NCBI GenBank assembly: GCA_017562135.1
Contig: QEYB01001642.1
Location: 868,001-932,000, forward strand
Length of the DNA: 64,000 nt
Source of the DNA: Dipylidium caninum
Lineage: Eukaryota; Platyhelminthes; Cestoda; Cyclophyllidea; Dipylidiidae
Direction: 5' to 3'
This document shows positions 35,701 through 49,000 of this stretch, piece after piece (the stretch's first letter is position 1; every line of letters begins with the position of its first letter). The notes below the pieces were generated by a model. The model did not search any database and was not told the origin of the DNA. It saw only the letters and a list, made by a program, of their open reading frames with translations. A program made the position numbers and the translations under genes.

Positions 35701-38628
35701 TTCTAGACGCCATCACCGTGGAGGACGCAGATGATGGCGTGAAACGGCCAAATCGCCTGTATCCCGGCCTTCCCCTGCGCCCCTCGAGACGGGTGCCATT
35801 TCGATTCGGCGTAATCCATGTGGCTGTCGTGAGTCCTCGTTGATTCTTCTGGGGCTCCCATAAACCGCTGCACAGGTGATCAAGTCGTTGGATTTCTAAT
35901 AGACCGGAACAGAACCTCCCGCACACTTTTCACCAACCGCCCCTGGCGGGCAGAGGATCCATCAGACTCCCTTAATCCCCCTATTTCTATTCCAATGTGC
36001 ACCCGTTTATTCACAAACCCTAAAGCTCTTGTGGCTAGGCGCTGGTTCTGTCGCCTGGGAAAACGTCTCTCGGTTGCGAAACAGGATGCGAGGCCACTAG
36101 CTCCCACATCCGCGATGACTAAAGACTAAAGGCGAAACGCCGGAGGGATTAAGGAGTATTGGCCCACATTGGCCTCCCGGCAGTCGTCGTCAGACGCGGA
36201 ACCAATGGAGTGGGAGCGGAGGGCACAACGGGGAGGGGAGAAGGAGAAGGAGGAGGAGGACAAAGTGACACTTCACGTGAACACGCCGTTGGCACCGAAT
36301 TCCCGTCGCTCACCAAACCCCCACCAGTGCATGCCAAAAATGCCTGTGACACACCAAAGACAGGCCTGTCAACTGTGTCAGCTTTCATTTACAAAGCAGT
36401 ATTTTGTTAAGCTGTGCAACCGAACTAAGGCCAAGCGCCAGTGGGAAGGCTGTCTGTTCTGCTGCCCGAGGACGAGGATTCGCCGCCTGACAGGGCTTCA
36501 GAGTTCGGAACGAGGGCTGCCTGCGCGTCGGAAATCGCCAGAGGTGTGCCTGCGGCGCCGGTGCGAGAGTCGCCCATAAAATTGTACACTTGCGTGCCAG
36601 CAAGTCGTGGGAAGCCAGTCTATTAAGGAGGAGGCCGATTTAAATGGCACGACCTTTGGATTTCGAAATATTTTACCTCGTTGTCACGGTGGAAGGGGGT
36701 CATTCCTTTCCTCGTGGACGTTTTTGGCCGGAAGGGGACACGCGGCTGCAACGGAAGCGGGGCAGGTTGGGCATCGACAAGTCATTGTTAAGACCGCGCT
36801 GAACCAAAGAAATGAAAATTAAAGAATAGTGGAAGGCGAACGTACCTATCGACACCATTTTAAGCACAGACTCAAGCTCCTTCCTTTTGCCGAAAGCAAA
36901 TTGGAGTGGAATCCTCGCATGGGCACCCAAGATGTTTCCTGTTGGATCGTTCAGAGTTCACTGGCCCAACCCATTGGAGCTGGCGCAGGAGTGGCACGGA
37001 GTAGGACAATCAGCTCAGAACCTGAATCTCCTTCAGGCAGCACCGGCAGTCTGAACGGAAGCCATGTCGAAGGAAGGTTTGAAGCCCCAGTGACGAGGAC
37101 GCTCACCAATGGTCCTGACAATTAGTTGAAAATTCCTCCACCGTGAGAAGGCGACACGGGAAGGAAGGGGAAGAGCGAGATGTCGAGAGCACCGCACGTG
37201 CCTCCACGTGGGAGCGAAGAGACAGTGCACTTGCCAGGCGGTCTGAAATGCCTCGACTTTTCAGGAGGCTGCTCTGATGTGGGACACGCAGATGGCTATC
37301 AACAACGAGAAGAAACTGCGCAATTTCGCAGAATTTTGCAATTTAAAAAGACCAAGTCAATTTATACGTGGAGCGAAAATTTAATGACGCGCGCCAAGCG
37401 CCCCCCACCTCGGCTTCTCGAATTCGGCGTTGAGTGATCGGCCCCGAGAACGGTCGCCCGCCTTCTGCGGTGGGGCCTGTCTGACCTGGCAGAACAGCGG
37501 GTCTGCAGGAGTGCGCCATTTTGGCTAGCCGTTCTCTTGCCGACCAGATGCCTCCTCTCAGGGGCGCCACGTCCTCCCACCCACAGTCCGGAGGCGACTC
37601 CTTGCAATGACCGTTGTCCAACCCGAACAGACGCTCATCTGTCTGAGTTAACGCATTTACAGACGCCCATGTTGCCCCGAATCTCCAACGCGTGCGTCAG
37701 GCGTCCGAACAAGTTCGGCAAAAACCGCATGACGGGTTTTAGACTAAAACAAAAAAGCTTGAGATGACGGCACCAATTACTTTGTCCTGTATCTCCCGGA
37801 CGCTAAAGTCTACAGCGTATTTCCTGTCTCCTAAGCTTAAAAGCGCGAAGCATTTCGTTTCTGGGCATTTCTTGTGTGCCCCTGCGGAGCGGGCAGGTCG
37901 AGCGCCAACTTACAGGGACGACACGCAGTGTCCTAACCACCGCGCACACGCTCGGGGGTTCCACGGAATCTGGACGAGCGCGATTCGCCCTCAGCAGATG
38001 CACTTTGCCGAGAAGGCCGGGTGACCCCGCATTTTTGCCACCCCAACAACGCTTATTGCTTCAGATGTGCCGCAGTTGAGTCTTCGTACGTTTTTGCTTG
38101 TTCTTTGTGTCCTTTGACACTACCGCAACACTATTCATCCGCCTCTCAGGCATTTTGCCGGCCTTGCGCTTGTATCATTCGGTTAATGGGCAGTCGTGTC
38201 CTCCCTCCCCCCCACTAGGCACTAGAACCCAACTAATTCAACCTCGAGGTTGAATGAAAGCGAGGCGGTCATGTCGTCCTGCGCTTCCTTTCCCTTCTAC
38301 TTACTCTGCGGTTGGTGGTACTGCGAACACGCTCGTAAGGACGCCTCTGTTTGCATACACTGAGCAGAGAATAAAACAAGGTGCGGCAGGACCTTATACG
38401 GTTTACTTCGTTTACCCGAAAATTAAGTGTTCTCGTCGAGTTCACTTGGCAACTAAAGCGCCCGCCTTCGCCTCTTGCCGCCTTCTCTCGCCGCAGCAGC
38501 GAGCCTGTCAAACAGTTGGCGAATATGCGGACTTAGTTAAAAAAACGCATTATGTGGGCGCTACAAAAACCGTGTCAAGTGGTGATATTCAAACTTATGG
38601 CGTTTGCATGTCAAAATGGGGCGCTCTG

Positions 38629-38633
38629 ATTGG
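38629..38633 (-). promoter_or_regulatory. Inverted CCAAT box
   Basis: ATTGG on the plus strand in the context CTGATTGGTC, about 70 bp upstream of a TATA box and 130 bp upstream of the channel start codon. Spacing fits a classical CCAAT/TATA promoter. Such pentamers are common, so weight comes from the arrangement. Confidence 0.45.
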
Positions 38634-38701
38634 TCGAGGCGGCCTGGCGGTCTGTATGTCCGTCCGACAAAACACGCGCTATTGTGGATGCGTGGAGAGG
38701 G

Positions 38702-38709
38702 TATAAATA
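38702..38709 (+). promoter_or_regulatory. TATA box of the DEG/ENaC gene
   Basis: TATAAATA in the context GGTATAAATAGGGC is a near-ideal TATA box. Transcription would begin near 38730-38735, about 30 nt before the ATG at 38763. This decides the start: the in-frame ATG at 38604 lies upstream of the TATA box and would not be in the mRNA. Confidence 0.75.
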
Positions 38710-38762
38710 GGGCAATCCTGCCTGGGAAGGCGAATCGCCGCCACTCGCGGACATCGAGAGCC

Positions 38763-41700
38763 ATGAGCCTCCCGTCCGAGGTGTTCAGCCAATCTTCCCT
38801 CGTGCCGATCGCCAAGATCGCCAGTGCGCCGACTCGTCTCCAGCGCATTGTTTGGGTCGTAATCTCCACCGCCATGTTCATCGGCCTCTGCAGCTGCATC
38901 ACCCTTGTCATCATCCAATACTGTATGCATCAGACAGTGTTTCAATTGGATTATTCCGGCCGACACACTGTATACGATCAAATACCGGGAATTACCATCT
39001 GTCCCGAGCCGCAGGAGATCCGCCGTCTGTTCAACCACGCCAGGAAGGCACGCGGCTGGCCGGAGGCGAACAAGAGCGCTGAGCACAGGACGGTGCCGTG
39101 GTTGGTACCAGAAGTGAACAGGGAGCTGCTGAAGCTGATTACCGCGGACAAATCACTTGACCCCCCCGGTGCGATTGGACACTACCTGCCGTCGGGGAAG
39201 CTGTTCTGGAACACCCACGCGATTGCCAAATCTCCCATCTACCGGGCATTGCACAACTTCTCCGTCACCTTCGGAATTAAGCCAGCCAATCTGGCGAGCG
39301 ACTACCAGCTCTTTGTGCTGGAGCAAGTAAGTCTTCGTGGTCCTGTACTTTGAGTTCGTTTTTCGACCATTCCTCCAGTCTCATCAGGCCGTTCGTGCTC
39401 CCTTCAATCCACCTTATTACCCCCTACAGCAAAATAAGAGGTTGGAAATGCACTAAAACAGCGCGACTACCGGATGAGCCACGCCATTTCGAGGCGACAG
39501 GCAACTCTGTCCCTCTCACACGCAGAGAGAGGCGTCAGCCAAGAAGAAAGGGCTTTCGGCACTGTCGGTCGCTACTCCTCGACGCACATGTACTCTGCCG
39601 CACGAAGGCGGGCACGTGAACACCGATGTGCGCAAACTTTTCACTTCAAAGTCCGTAATCTGCACCCGAACAGCAATTCCAGCCACTTCAACACCCGAAT
39701 CGTCCCGATTCCTGTTTACTCGGGGGCGCTCACTGTGTGGAGTCAACGGGACTGCGCCTCTTCGCGGCTGGAAGGGATGAGTGCCTTGCCTTGGATGCTA
39801 CGTTGCAGACGTGTGGGGTTACTGTCTTTGCCGCGATCCTCCGAGTCATTCCAGCTCGACAGTTTGGTAGCGATGAACGTATGCATGAGACAAAGCAATT
39901 GGAGCTCCCACCGACGATCAGTCGACTGCAAACGAACGTTACAATGGGGGAGGCGTAGGGCTGCGTGTAGGCGGGCATTTTAAATGACAAAGTAATATTT
40001 CGGCTGTCACGACCGCACCACGCATCCGGCAAGACTTACACCTCAACCAGTCTCGACGCGACGATGCGGGAGGGTGAAGAGGGTCAGTAATTACGCCTGA
40101 CGACTTCTGCCTCCGAAGGTCGCTGGAGCCTTTCTGTTAACTCACCTTGTAATGCGGTCAGGAACACCTCAAAATACGCTAAGAGCCTGCCGACACAGAG
40201 GAAACTCAAGAGATTCTGGACTGAGAAGGATCTGCAGAGACCCGAGATGCCGCACTTCGTAACTGCTCTGAGGTGCGAAGTCTGGCACACTCCGATTAGT
40301 AAACTGAGGAATGCGCCGGACCTCTCGTAACCGCAGAGATCTTTAAAAAGCAGATGAATCACAAATAAAATTGCGGTTAAAAAGACTTTAAAGATGCATG
40401 GCTGACAACTGCTCCGTCCACTCCTGAAATGTCTGCCTGAAAGCGCAAATCACCGCTGGGACATTGTCATTAGCCGCGCTCGTCAGCCGACGCGTCCAGG
40501 ACGCACAACTGGGCTGCGCAACTTGTGCTCCTCCCTGCCCTCGGGTGACACGGCGTGGTCACGCAGCCTCCCGTCCAATTCCCCTCGCAGCTGCGTGGCC
40601 ACGACCCAGTGACCGCACACTCGTCCCAGACGGAGGGTGTTCCCGCCTGCCCGGTCAGTCTGTGTGGGTGCGACGACTATCTAACCGACGTCGCAACAGT
40701 CAGGGTTGTGCGGACGCGGAGAAGTTGCGCTCCTTCTTGCGATTAACACCCAAGAATTAAGAGGAAAGTGTCTGGACCGACGTACTTTTATTGGATTTAA
40801 GATCAACTGCTGTGTAAGAGAAGGTGAAAATGTGGAGGCCATCACCTCTCCGTCCCTTACCTCTCGTGCTACCCATCTGTGAGGTGACTTTCCCTCAAAG
40901 GTTCTGTCACCTACAAATACCCAACGATGCTCTAAACGGCGTTTTCAGGCCTTTTTACGACTAGGAAGAAAGTGATCATCTGCGATAGTGAGAGGAGCTT
41001 TAAGGACGATAAATAACACTTGAAGCCTGGACTCCTGCATGAGAATGACACTGGCAAAGTCGGCGAGGCAGTCTCCATCCCAATCCATCTGCGCAGAAAG
41101 CGGCACCTCCTCGACGTTGTCGAGCTTCGCGAGCACCTGTCCGAAGTTTGGCCTTTGATGCTGCGATGGGAGCGAGGCCTGAATGACGGCGTCTCCTCCG
41201 CTCTCATGAGGCCCTCTTGGGTGGATTATTTCGCTGCGGTGGCGAGGCACGGCTGTCAGATGAAGCTGCCAGGCGGATTTCGGTTGACACCCGCATTCTC
41301 CTGATAGTCGCGTCAGTCAACATCAAGGCGTGTGGAGGGCAGCACGCAAACAAGGCGCCTCCCCCTCTCAGACTGACCGACCGCGCAGTCTGATGCTTCG
41401 CCGATTTTGTGGAAGGTGCACTTGATGGGTTGATTGCGTAAAGGCATGTGATAAGAGAGTGATAAGTGACCTCGAGCATCATGCTTTGGTCGGACGGGGC
41501 ACCAGCGCCCGATGCAAATGTGGATGCCAGTGGCTGTCAACGCCATCAGACGCGAGGACTAAGGCGAGTTTCATCGCCGGAGAACGGTGTGAGTGGAAAC
41601 GAAGAAAGCGTGGTAAGTCGCTGTGGTGTGAGGAAGGCGGTCGCCAGGACTGAAACCTGACTGTCCCAAGACCTCACTTCCTTCAGCATGAAATCAGCCG

Positions 41701-43662
41701 GCCGCTGATGTGCTACTGATCGGGCAGAGCGGCGGCAGGGGTGTTACGACTACCTCCTCCACGGAATCATTTCGCCGCGAACTTCTGGTTGAACTCCGCA
41801 AAGTGCGCTACCTCCATTGCGTGATATTCAAGCCAGAGCATCTGTCAACTGCTTCTCGTCCCACCCCAGCTCCTGCATGAATGACCAAAATCTGGCCGTA
41901 AAACTCTCGAGTATGCGCCGGAGGCATTAAATTAGCCTGGAAGAGGGTGAAAGGCGGCGTCTGACGCCCGCGGCCACGATCGACCGTCTCATCGGCAAGG
42001 GTTGCGAGGCTGTGGGCCAGAGCCCGCCACAGCAGTCCGAGGCGCAGAAGGAGGGGCAATTCCATCTACCAGCTTGGTAATGTTTTCTCCTCCAGATGGC
42101 ATTAAGGCTGTGGGCATAAAAAGCATTGCTGGCGATTTTAATCTCCGCTCTCCGCTCCCACCACCCCCGCCCTCCGGTTCCAGCAGTAAGTGGCATTTTC
42201 GCCGAGGAAAAGGCTCCGAAGTAAGAGAAAAAAACAAAATTGAGCCACTAAAACGTGGGCTGAGGGGCGGACGATGTACCTCCCCTACACCGTCTGAGCC
42301 AATTCGTTGCCAATTGGTTTCTGCCTTTTTTAGGTGCCAAACGCGCGTCAGTTCATGTGCACGACATTTGAGTTGACCACTCTGCGTCCCGAGCTCGGGT
42401 GGTCGCATGTCGAGGTCACCATTCACCAGGACATGCACACGGCCGGCATCGCCACTGGTACCTCCACGCAGGCCAAGCCACAGGGCACTACCTTCGCGAT
42501 AATCGCCCATGAGCGCGGGGAGCTCCCCTTCAGCGCCTACGACCGCAACATTTACGTCACCCTGGCGCCCGAGAGGGAGGTTTCTATTTACTACTCCAAA
42601 TCCGTAACACGACGGGCCAACACAGCCAGAAGCCCCTGTCACGACGGTGCGGATGCCGCCTGGCTTGCCCAAACCCTTGAAGAAACGGGCAAGAATGCGA
42701 CCTTCCATGATTTCCTCGACCGTCGTCGACTGGGGATCAGGAAGAAGCGCGCATGGCCCACAAACAATGTGCCCTACCAGCCCGACCCCGAGGCCACTGA
42801 CATGCGCACCAACGAGCAGCGAAAGCCGGCAACACAGAAGAGCGCCAAGTCAGTCAGCCTCTTCAACACCGAATTCCTCTACAGCCGCGAGGCATGCGGA
42901 TGGAAAGTCTGCTGCATGAAAGTCGCCCTCGAGTGCGGGTGCACCTGCACCATGGACTGGGTTCTCTCCACTGCCACCTCGAACTGCCCCAATGACCGCT
43001 GCGAACACACCCAGTGCTCCGACTCGCCTGTGCTCTACGACCAGTGTCCAATGCCCTGCGTGATTTCTAAGTTTATCAAACAAAACCTCCTGATCGTCGA
43101 GCCGCCTGACTCGAAGCTGCCGACAAACACCTCGAAGTTGAAACTCATTAGATCGGAGAACGTCCAAGTTGCCGCGGAAGAAGAAATCTACTCTCTGGCG
43201 AAACTATTCTCCGAAATTGGTGGTCTCTGCTCCCTCTTCATCGGTTTCTCGTGTATCTTTATCTTTGAATTCGTCGAGGCAATGCTGATGCTGAAGAGGG
43301 GCGAGAAAATGGGGGGCCACGGTCTCAAAGAAGAGCAGATTTTGAATGATCCCGCCACGCAATACTCGTGCACGTCTGAGGCTAAGATGTCGAGGGTGGT
43401 GCAGACAGCACGAAGTCCCAGTAGGGAGCGGAGCCCCACTTCTGTGACGAGCAACCACAATCGGGGCCAGAGACAAGAGCGGCCGTCGCTCTCCCCTTCG
43501 CAGCCCCCTTTGACGTCGCCCGAGGGGGGCGTGACGCTGCCAGTCATTCTGCGCTCCGGTCTGATAACAAGTAATCACCGCAGGAGCATGGAGAAGCTGA
43601 CAGCAGCGGAGATAACGAGTATGACGGAGGATCACTACTTGTTGGCTGATTCACAAGGTTAG
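38763..43662 (+). CDS. DEG/ENaC-family sodium channel
   Basis: Trimeric amiloride-sensitive sodium channels gated by acid, peptide or touch. Exon 1 is 38763-39326 (188 codons) and exon 2 is 42334-43662; the 3007-nt intron has GTAAGT and TTTTTTAG ends in phase 0. The product is 630 residues. TM1 is at about 29-53, followed by the family motif IPGITIC (74-80, usually FPxxTxC). The extracellular part of about 430 residues ends in a cysteine-rich block (about 376-430). TM2 is at about 482-508 with a GxS selectivity filter, GFS (492-494), inside GGLCSLFIGFSCIF. The Ser/Arg/Pro-rich cytoplasmic tail runs from about 510. The His-Gly gating motif usual before TM1 is absent. I cannot assign the gating stimulus or a subfamily; flatworm relatives include peptide-gated and acid-sensing types. 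The stop lies inside a good donor sequence, so another 3' exon is possible. Confidence 0.88.
39327..42333 (+). other. Intron of the DEG/ENaC gene, 3007 nt
   Basis: GC-rich for an intron, with many long overlapping frames on both strands and no recognisable domain. GTAAGT donor and CTGCCTTTTTTAG acceptor are both strong. No mobile element or RNA gene was recognised. Confidence 0.65.
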
Positions 43663-44293
43663 TGAAGGACACCCTCTTTCACCATTTCCCGGGAATTATC
43701 GACATACATCGTTGGCAAGACACTGGTAACACGAAAGCCCCATCCGCGACTGGCCTTGATGGCAGCAGACGTCAAAGACGGCGTCAGCTCACGGGCGGAG
43801 GTGGCGGTTGTGCCGGGTCCGTGGACGTTGAGTGGGATGCCAAACGCGGGAGCAGAGAGAGCCCTGTCCCTCCTTACCCGGCGGCTTTTGACACGAGGGG
43901 GCTGACATGTAGTTGAAATGTCGCGGCACTGCAACCAGCCCAGCAGTGCAAGCTGGAGGTGGTGCCGGCGGTGGCGAGGGGCGTTGCCCGCGAGCCTTGC
44001 ACTTGTATGAATGGTTCGCCCCGCCGTCGGATTGTAGCCTATGTGATGTTGAGAGGCAGGCAGCGCCGCTTCCGAGTTCTGTAGAAACCACAAAGGAGGC
44101 GATTTGTTTCCTGAACATGCGCGTTCTCATCTGTCTCCTTCGCATAGCATCCGATACTGTCACTTAAAACACGTCCTAGTTGAGTGTGAAAGGGGAGACT
44201 TCGTGGCTGTATGGAGAAGAAAAATATTTCGGAGGAAGACCTCTGTGAACTGTAAAAGCGCCACTTGTGTAGAGTTATACATGAGCAATTAGT

Positions 44294-44328
44294 GAGGAGG
44301 CGGAGGCGGAGACGGCGGCGGCGGAAGA
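44294..44328 (+). repeat. GGAGGC/GGC purine-rich repeat
   Basis: Imperfect tandem units of GAGGCG, GGAGACGGC and GGC over about 35 nt. No coding context is recognised. Confidence 0.6.
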
Positions 44329-46076
44329 GTGGCGGGGAGACGGTGAGATGCCCATAGGCCTCGAACGGTCCTCCAACTTGCATGCCCATAATTCCACCCT
44401 CCGGACCATGACGGACGCGTTGGGTGGTCAGCGCGATGACCCGGCAGAGAGCCCCGGTGCTGACTGATTTACTGCCGGACGTGGGTGGTTCTCCTTCCCT
44501 CTTTTGCGCATGCAATTATCAGGTCACCGAAAGTCTAAGTAACCAGCAGTTGGGTGCATGCGCTTTTGCATGCTTCCGGACTGCGGGGAGATGGTCAAGT
44601 CGAAAAGCACAAGATTAAGTCAGGATTGACGAAGATGCCTAACAATGTGTCCGCAGACGTCATTAGACACGCGCAGAGAAAAAGGGACGACTTGATGCTC
44701 CCGTAGTCTCGTCAGTCCTCAACAGCGAAGCAGCTTTCCAGCAGGGTGGCGAGGCGAGGGGAGGTGGCACCGGCCCCACCGTTGGCGTTCCTTGAATGTT
44801 TAGGGGAAATGGCCCTTAACAGGCGACGGAGATGTTGTCTAGAAGAAGCGTATCCCTTCTTAGGCGAAACTGGATGTGGTGATGATAAAAATTGCTGAGT
44901 CATGGTCCCAACAGTGACTAAGCGAATCGTCGCCCTTTGTGCACGCGATCGTGAAGGCTTATCTCAGCGCTGGGATGCACGGACCCCAGTAAATGCTCTG
45001 AAGCAATCTTTTTCGTCCTTGCTGAGTTGCCAGTTGCCGGGCTGGTTCGCCTTTCACGCACGCTGCCCACAAACAGCCGCAGGAGACTGCGGATGTGGCC
45101 AAATCATGCGCTCCCCTTCGGGCATCAGGCAGCCGAGGCCACAAGCAGTAGGCCCCGCTCATTAGCGCCATCCAGGCGTCAGGCTCGGGGACCGTAAGGG
45201 ATGCCGCGCTTCCAGCGTGTCTCTGTGTCACTGAAGCGAGCGTTTGCGCAGATTGTCTGCAATGAGCGCCCTCAGCAAAGCGTGCTGCCCGTGTTCTGCC
45301 ACTTCCGGAAGAAAAGTGCGACCGAGACGGACTCGGCATCGCGCATGACAGGCTGATTAATCCGCCTCGAAAGAAATTGTCATCGCCGTGAATGTGCGGG
45401 CGGGCGGGGGCGTGCAACCTGCCGCCGGGTGGACAAAGCGGACACTTTGCGCGCGCCAAGATTTGCTGCATTTCACGCACACACTCATTTCGTCTGCTCG
45501 AAGTGGAACTAAATGAGCATAAAATGCACCAGATGGCTGTGTTGACTCGAACACGACGCCAGCGACCCCGCCACCTCTCGCGCCCCCATGTCCGCCCCAT
45601 CTCCTCAAAGTTAGCGGCGTTCGTTGGTGCGGCTGCCGACCTGTCGCCTTGCGCCACCTCCTCGGGGAGGGCATGCTCAAAATCGTGGGACGTTGTGAAG
45701 CGTTTCAACAACTGTCTTTTCAACCAGAAACTTCGCTGAGCTGCGGAGGGGAGACAGTGTGCCCATTGCGCCATCCAGGCGTAGGAGTCCACTCTTCGTC
45801 CTCCTCGATTGCATGCTTTCCCAACTTGCCGACCCAAAAAAACGTCTGCTCGATTAGCTGGAAAACATCTAATTCCACTTCCTTCACTCCCCTTTAATGA
45901 AGAGTAACTAACAGTAGGACAGAAGGCCAATTTGAAAAGAGCTTCGATAGTTTTGCCTTGTTAAAGTGAGAATCCTCGCACGCCTGCCCTATAATAGCCA
46001 GCGAGTTTGTGCCGGCGACCCTCTGGGCTCCATTGTGCCTGCCACGCACACCGCCAAATGTGCGAGGGAGTTTAGG

Positions 46077-46092
46077 CCCCCCCCCCCCCCCC
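46077..46092 (+). repeat. Poly-C tract of 16
   Basis: Sixteen consecutive C following GTTTAGG. Tracts of this length are error-prone in sequencing, so the exact count is uncertain. Confidence 0.85.
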
Positions 46093-49000
46093 AATCTCCG
46101 CCACGGGATCCCCAGCTCCGTTTCCGACCACATCACGGAACTGCCTGCATTGGGTGCTGACAGGCCGGCAAAGGAGTACAGCCTGATGATAATTCGGCCA
46201 CTGTGTGGGCCGTTTTCTTTTGGCAGCCAGGACGAGACCTTCTCGAACGACTTGCACCATGCTGGATTTCCCAAAGAGCCACAGAGCCTCGAGCTTTAAT
46301 TTGATGGCGTTTTCGAAGGCTTTCACTGCTGACCGACGAGTTGCATAGGAGAGGGGATTCCGACTTTCGCTTGAACCTGAAAGACCACTTTTTATGATTT
46401 CTATCGGGAAACAGTTAAGCGGGAAAAGGTGCAATAAAATCGGGAATGCCGAGAGATAGACTCCACTTCCCTTGGGATCCTCTCAAATAATTGCGCGTTA
46501 GGGGCGAATCAACTCCTGTTTCACCGCAGAAGCCGCAAGCGGATTAGAAGATACAGCATAACGAGACTACTGACACCAAATGAAACTCTTTGCCTCAAAA
46601 CGACTGTCTCTGGATACTTCAACCTTTCGGGCAGCAGCACCAATCACGAGGAAGTCCACCGATGTGGACGTCCCCGCGTTAAACCCCATCGAAAAACGCA
46701 TGTAAGGATGCGTGGCCGACTAAAATTGGACTCGTATTTTTCTCTTGTAGGACTTTCGAGGGCTCAACTTCTCACCCTGATCCGTAAGGGAAAGCTACGG
46801 CTTCGTCTCATCTGACACTCTTCTCCGTCTCTCCCTGTTGAAATAAATTATTTTTATGTGATTCGCAATCTCCTCACCACAAACTAAGTTCCTGTCAGCT
46901 TGGCAGGCCTCGCCGCCTCCCCAGAAGTAGTTCACGCCCGCCGGGAAGCCAGACCCATTAGGACCACAATCACGCTGTAAAAGTGTTGCCGGCACAGGCA
47001 GCTCCGGCAAACCGTGCAACAATCGGAAAACGCCTCTAATAATGTACCTGCCGGTGAACACACAGCTTTTGTCGCATTGCGGCTGTTGGGCGGACAGAGA
47101 GGCCCTGGCTGGGACCCGAGGCATTTCGAAAAAGGCCGCTCGTCACGGAGACCGACCGCCACTCCCGGCACCCGACCGCCGCGGTCGCATGGCGAGGCGA
47201 GGCGAAGCGAGACGGAGGAAAAGGATTTCGGCATAAAGAAATACCCGTGAACTACATATCGGACGAGACTAATTCAGACAGCAACGCCACTTGGGATTTC
47301 TGCTTCTCCTTTCGCCTTAATCAGGCCAATTTTTAGACAAATTAAGCTATGCCATTAAGATGGGCTTGCTTGTTGACGAAATTTGTTGCGAGCCCCAGCC
47401 TCCAACGCCAAATAATTCATCAAACGGCTGCCGCTAACGCCTCAACACCGGTGATAGTGGGAGCAACAGTGGTTCGCGCCTTTTTCTCTCTCATCCTCTA
47501 AAACGTGGTCGTCTTTCATCAACCGTCTCGGGTGCTTCGGTCTCGGGTCGCTAGTCGAAGAACCCCCTTCCAGAGAATGAAGTGAGTGCTCGAGCATGCT
47601 TCGCCAAGGCAATTCAGCTGAGTCCCACTGCTGAGGGGTGGCCGGGCGCGGCCGTCTCACCTCTCATTCCCGCTTTTGCTCGAAACCGCAGCAGCCTCAT
47701 CGGCTGTCTGCAATCCACACTCACTTGTCACCCTTCTTACTTATTCTTCAATGACTCGGTTCCTCCGTGTCCGGAAGCACTGTCGGGGAGAGTGGGTGGG
47801 TGAATGTGCACGCGATGGTCCCACAGTCGTCTCCCAGCCGCGTTTTCCCCTCTCTCTCGCCTGACATAGATGCGTCCTGGTTGCGAGTCTTTGCTTTGCT
47901 CTCCAAAATCGATTTAAAAGTGATCAGAAGGTTAAAGACTTCCAAGACGTCGGCCGCTTTTTCAAGAGAGAGCGAAAGAACGAGTGGAGTTTATTACACT
48001 CCTTTGTTTTCTTACTGAAAAGGTGTTTTTGGCATCTTCCTAGTCTAACACTGATGTTTTCACTTGCTCTTCAGGGATTTTGCCCACTTGACTTGACATT
48101 TAGTGAAGGTCGTTTGTGACAAGTCGGTAACTTGCTTTAGTGAAGTATTTTGCAAGTGCCTCGAGGCCTACTTGAACGGAGCACCTCACTCTCGTCGCGC
48201 CTTTGGCCCCGCGTGCCATGGCAACCGTCAGTCCACCAGACGCCCAGGCACTTGCATCGCTGCAGTTATTTGGGATATCACGAATAAATGCCGACTGCCA
48301 CTGATCTCAATTGCGAAGCGTGACACTTTCTATGAAGCAGGGGATTGTTCTTCCTACTTTCGGTTTTTTTAACCCGCGATCCTCTCTCCATCTGAGGCCG
48401 AACTGCGTTAGGCGCTGTTCTCTGACGATCGGAGATGGAGAAGCGTTGGACTATTAAAAGTCTCCCCTCTGGGAAAAGGAACAGTCCAATTTGGTAACAC
48501 CCTGAGTAGAACAAGGACTAGGCCGCCTACGCGCCGAGGGATCATATGACTGCATAGTATTCGGCCAGCGCCCCGCTGATCTGTAACCATTGCGGACTTT
48601 CGATTGAACGCTCTCCAGGGAGTGGTTTCGAATCGCTCTCTCGAAGCCGCCTTATCGGATGAAATGGTTTGATGGGAAGTGAAATTAGAGGCATAGAAAA
48701 GAACGCGACACCATCCACATGCCATCTATGCCCTCAGCATATTATTGGCTCCGCCCGCTGCTTTCACTCATTAGGGAAAACAAGTTTCGCACTGAGAGAC
48801 ACACCGACGACTATTTGAGAAGTGGGGGATCGCCGTGTTGGAGTTAGCCGAGATACCACCAAATCTGTTTTTTGGAATAAGGCGCAGAAGGAATGTCCTG
48901 GGGTATCGAAGCGGAGTTTTCGCTATTGGACGCGGCTTCACGTAGGTGACAGGCGGTGGCCGTTTCTTCAACGGCCAAGCTGGCGTTCGTAGCGACGCCC

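Larger units (their letters stand above)
32332..38600. other. GC-richer region without a confident gene
   Basis: 32332-32660 is pyrimidine-rich and probably MED1 3' UTR. From about 32.7 kb base composition rises in GC, and many long overlapping frames appear on both strands, as expected when stop codons are rare. None matches a known family. The most protein-like is the plus-strand frame at 36829-37125, whose end (SSEPESPSGSTGSLNGS) looks like a disordered tail, but no exon partners were found. A hairpin-rich element lies at 32688-32761. Confidence 0.45.

Noticed and set aside
36169..36579. Cysteine cluster resembling a zinc finger (CQLCQLSF... CLFCC)
   Set aside because: Spacing fits no finger class, the frame has no exon partners, and it lies in GC-rich DNA where all frames are long.
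38604..38762. Earlier in-frame ATG for the channel gene
   Set aside because: It would add 53 residues but lies upstream of the TATA box at 38702, and the added sequence is Arg/Gly-rich and unlike any channel amino terminus.
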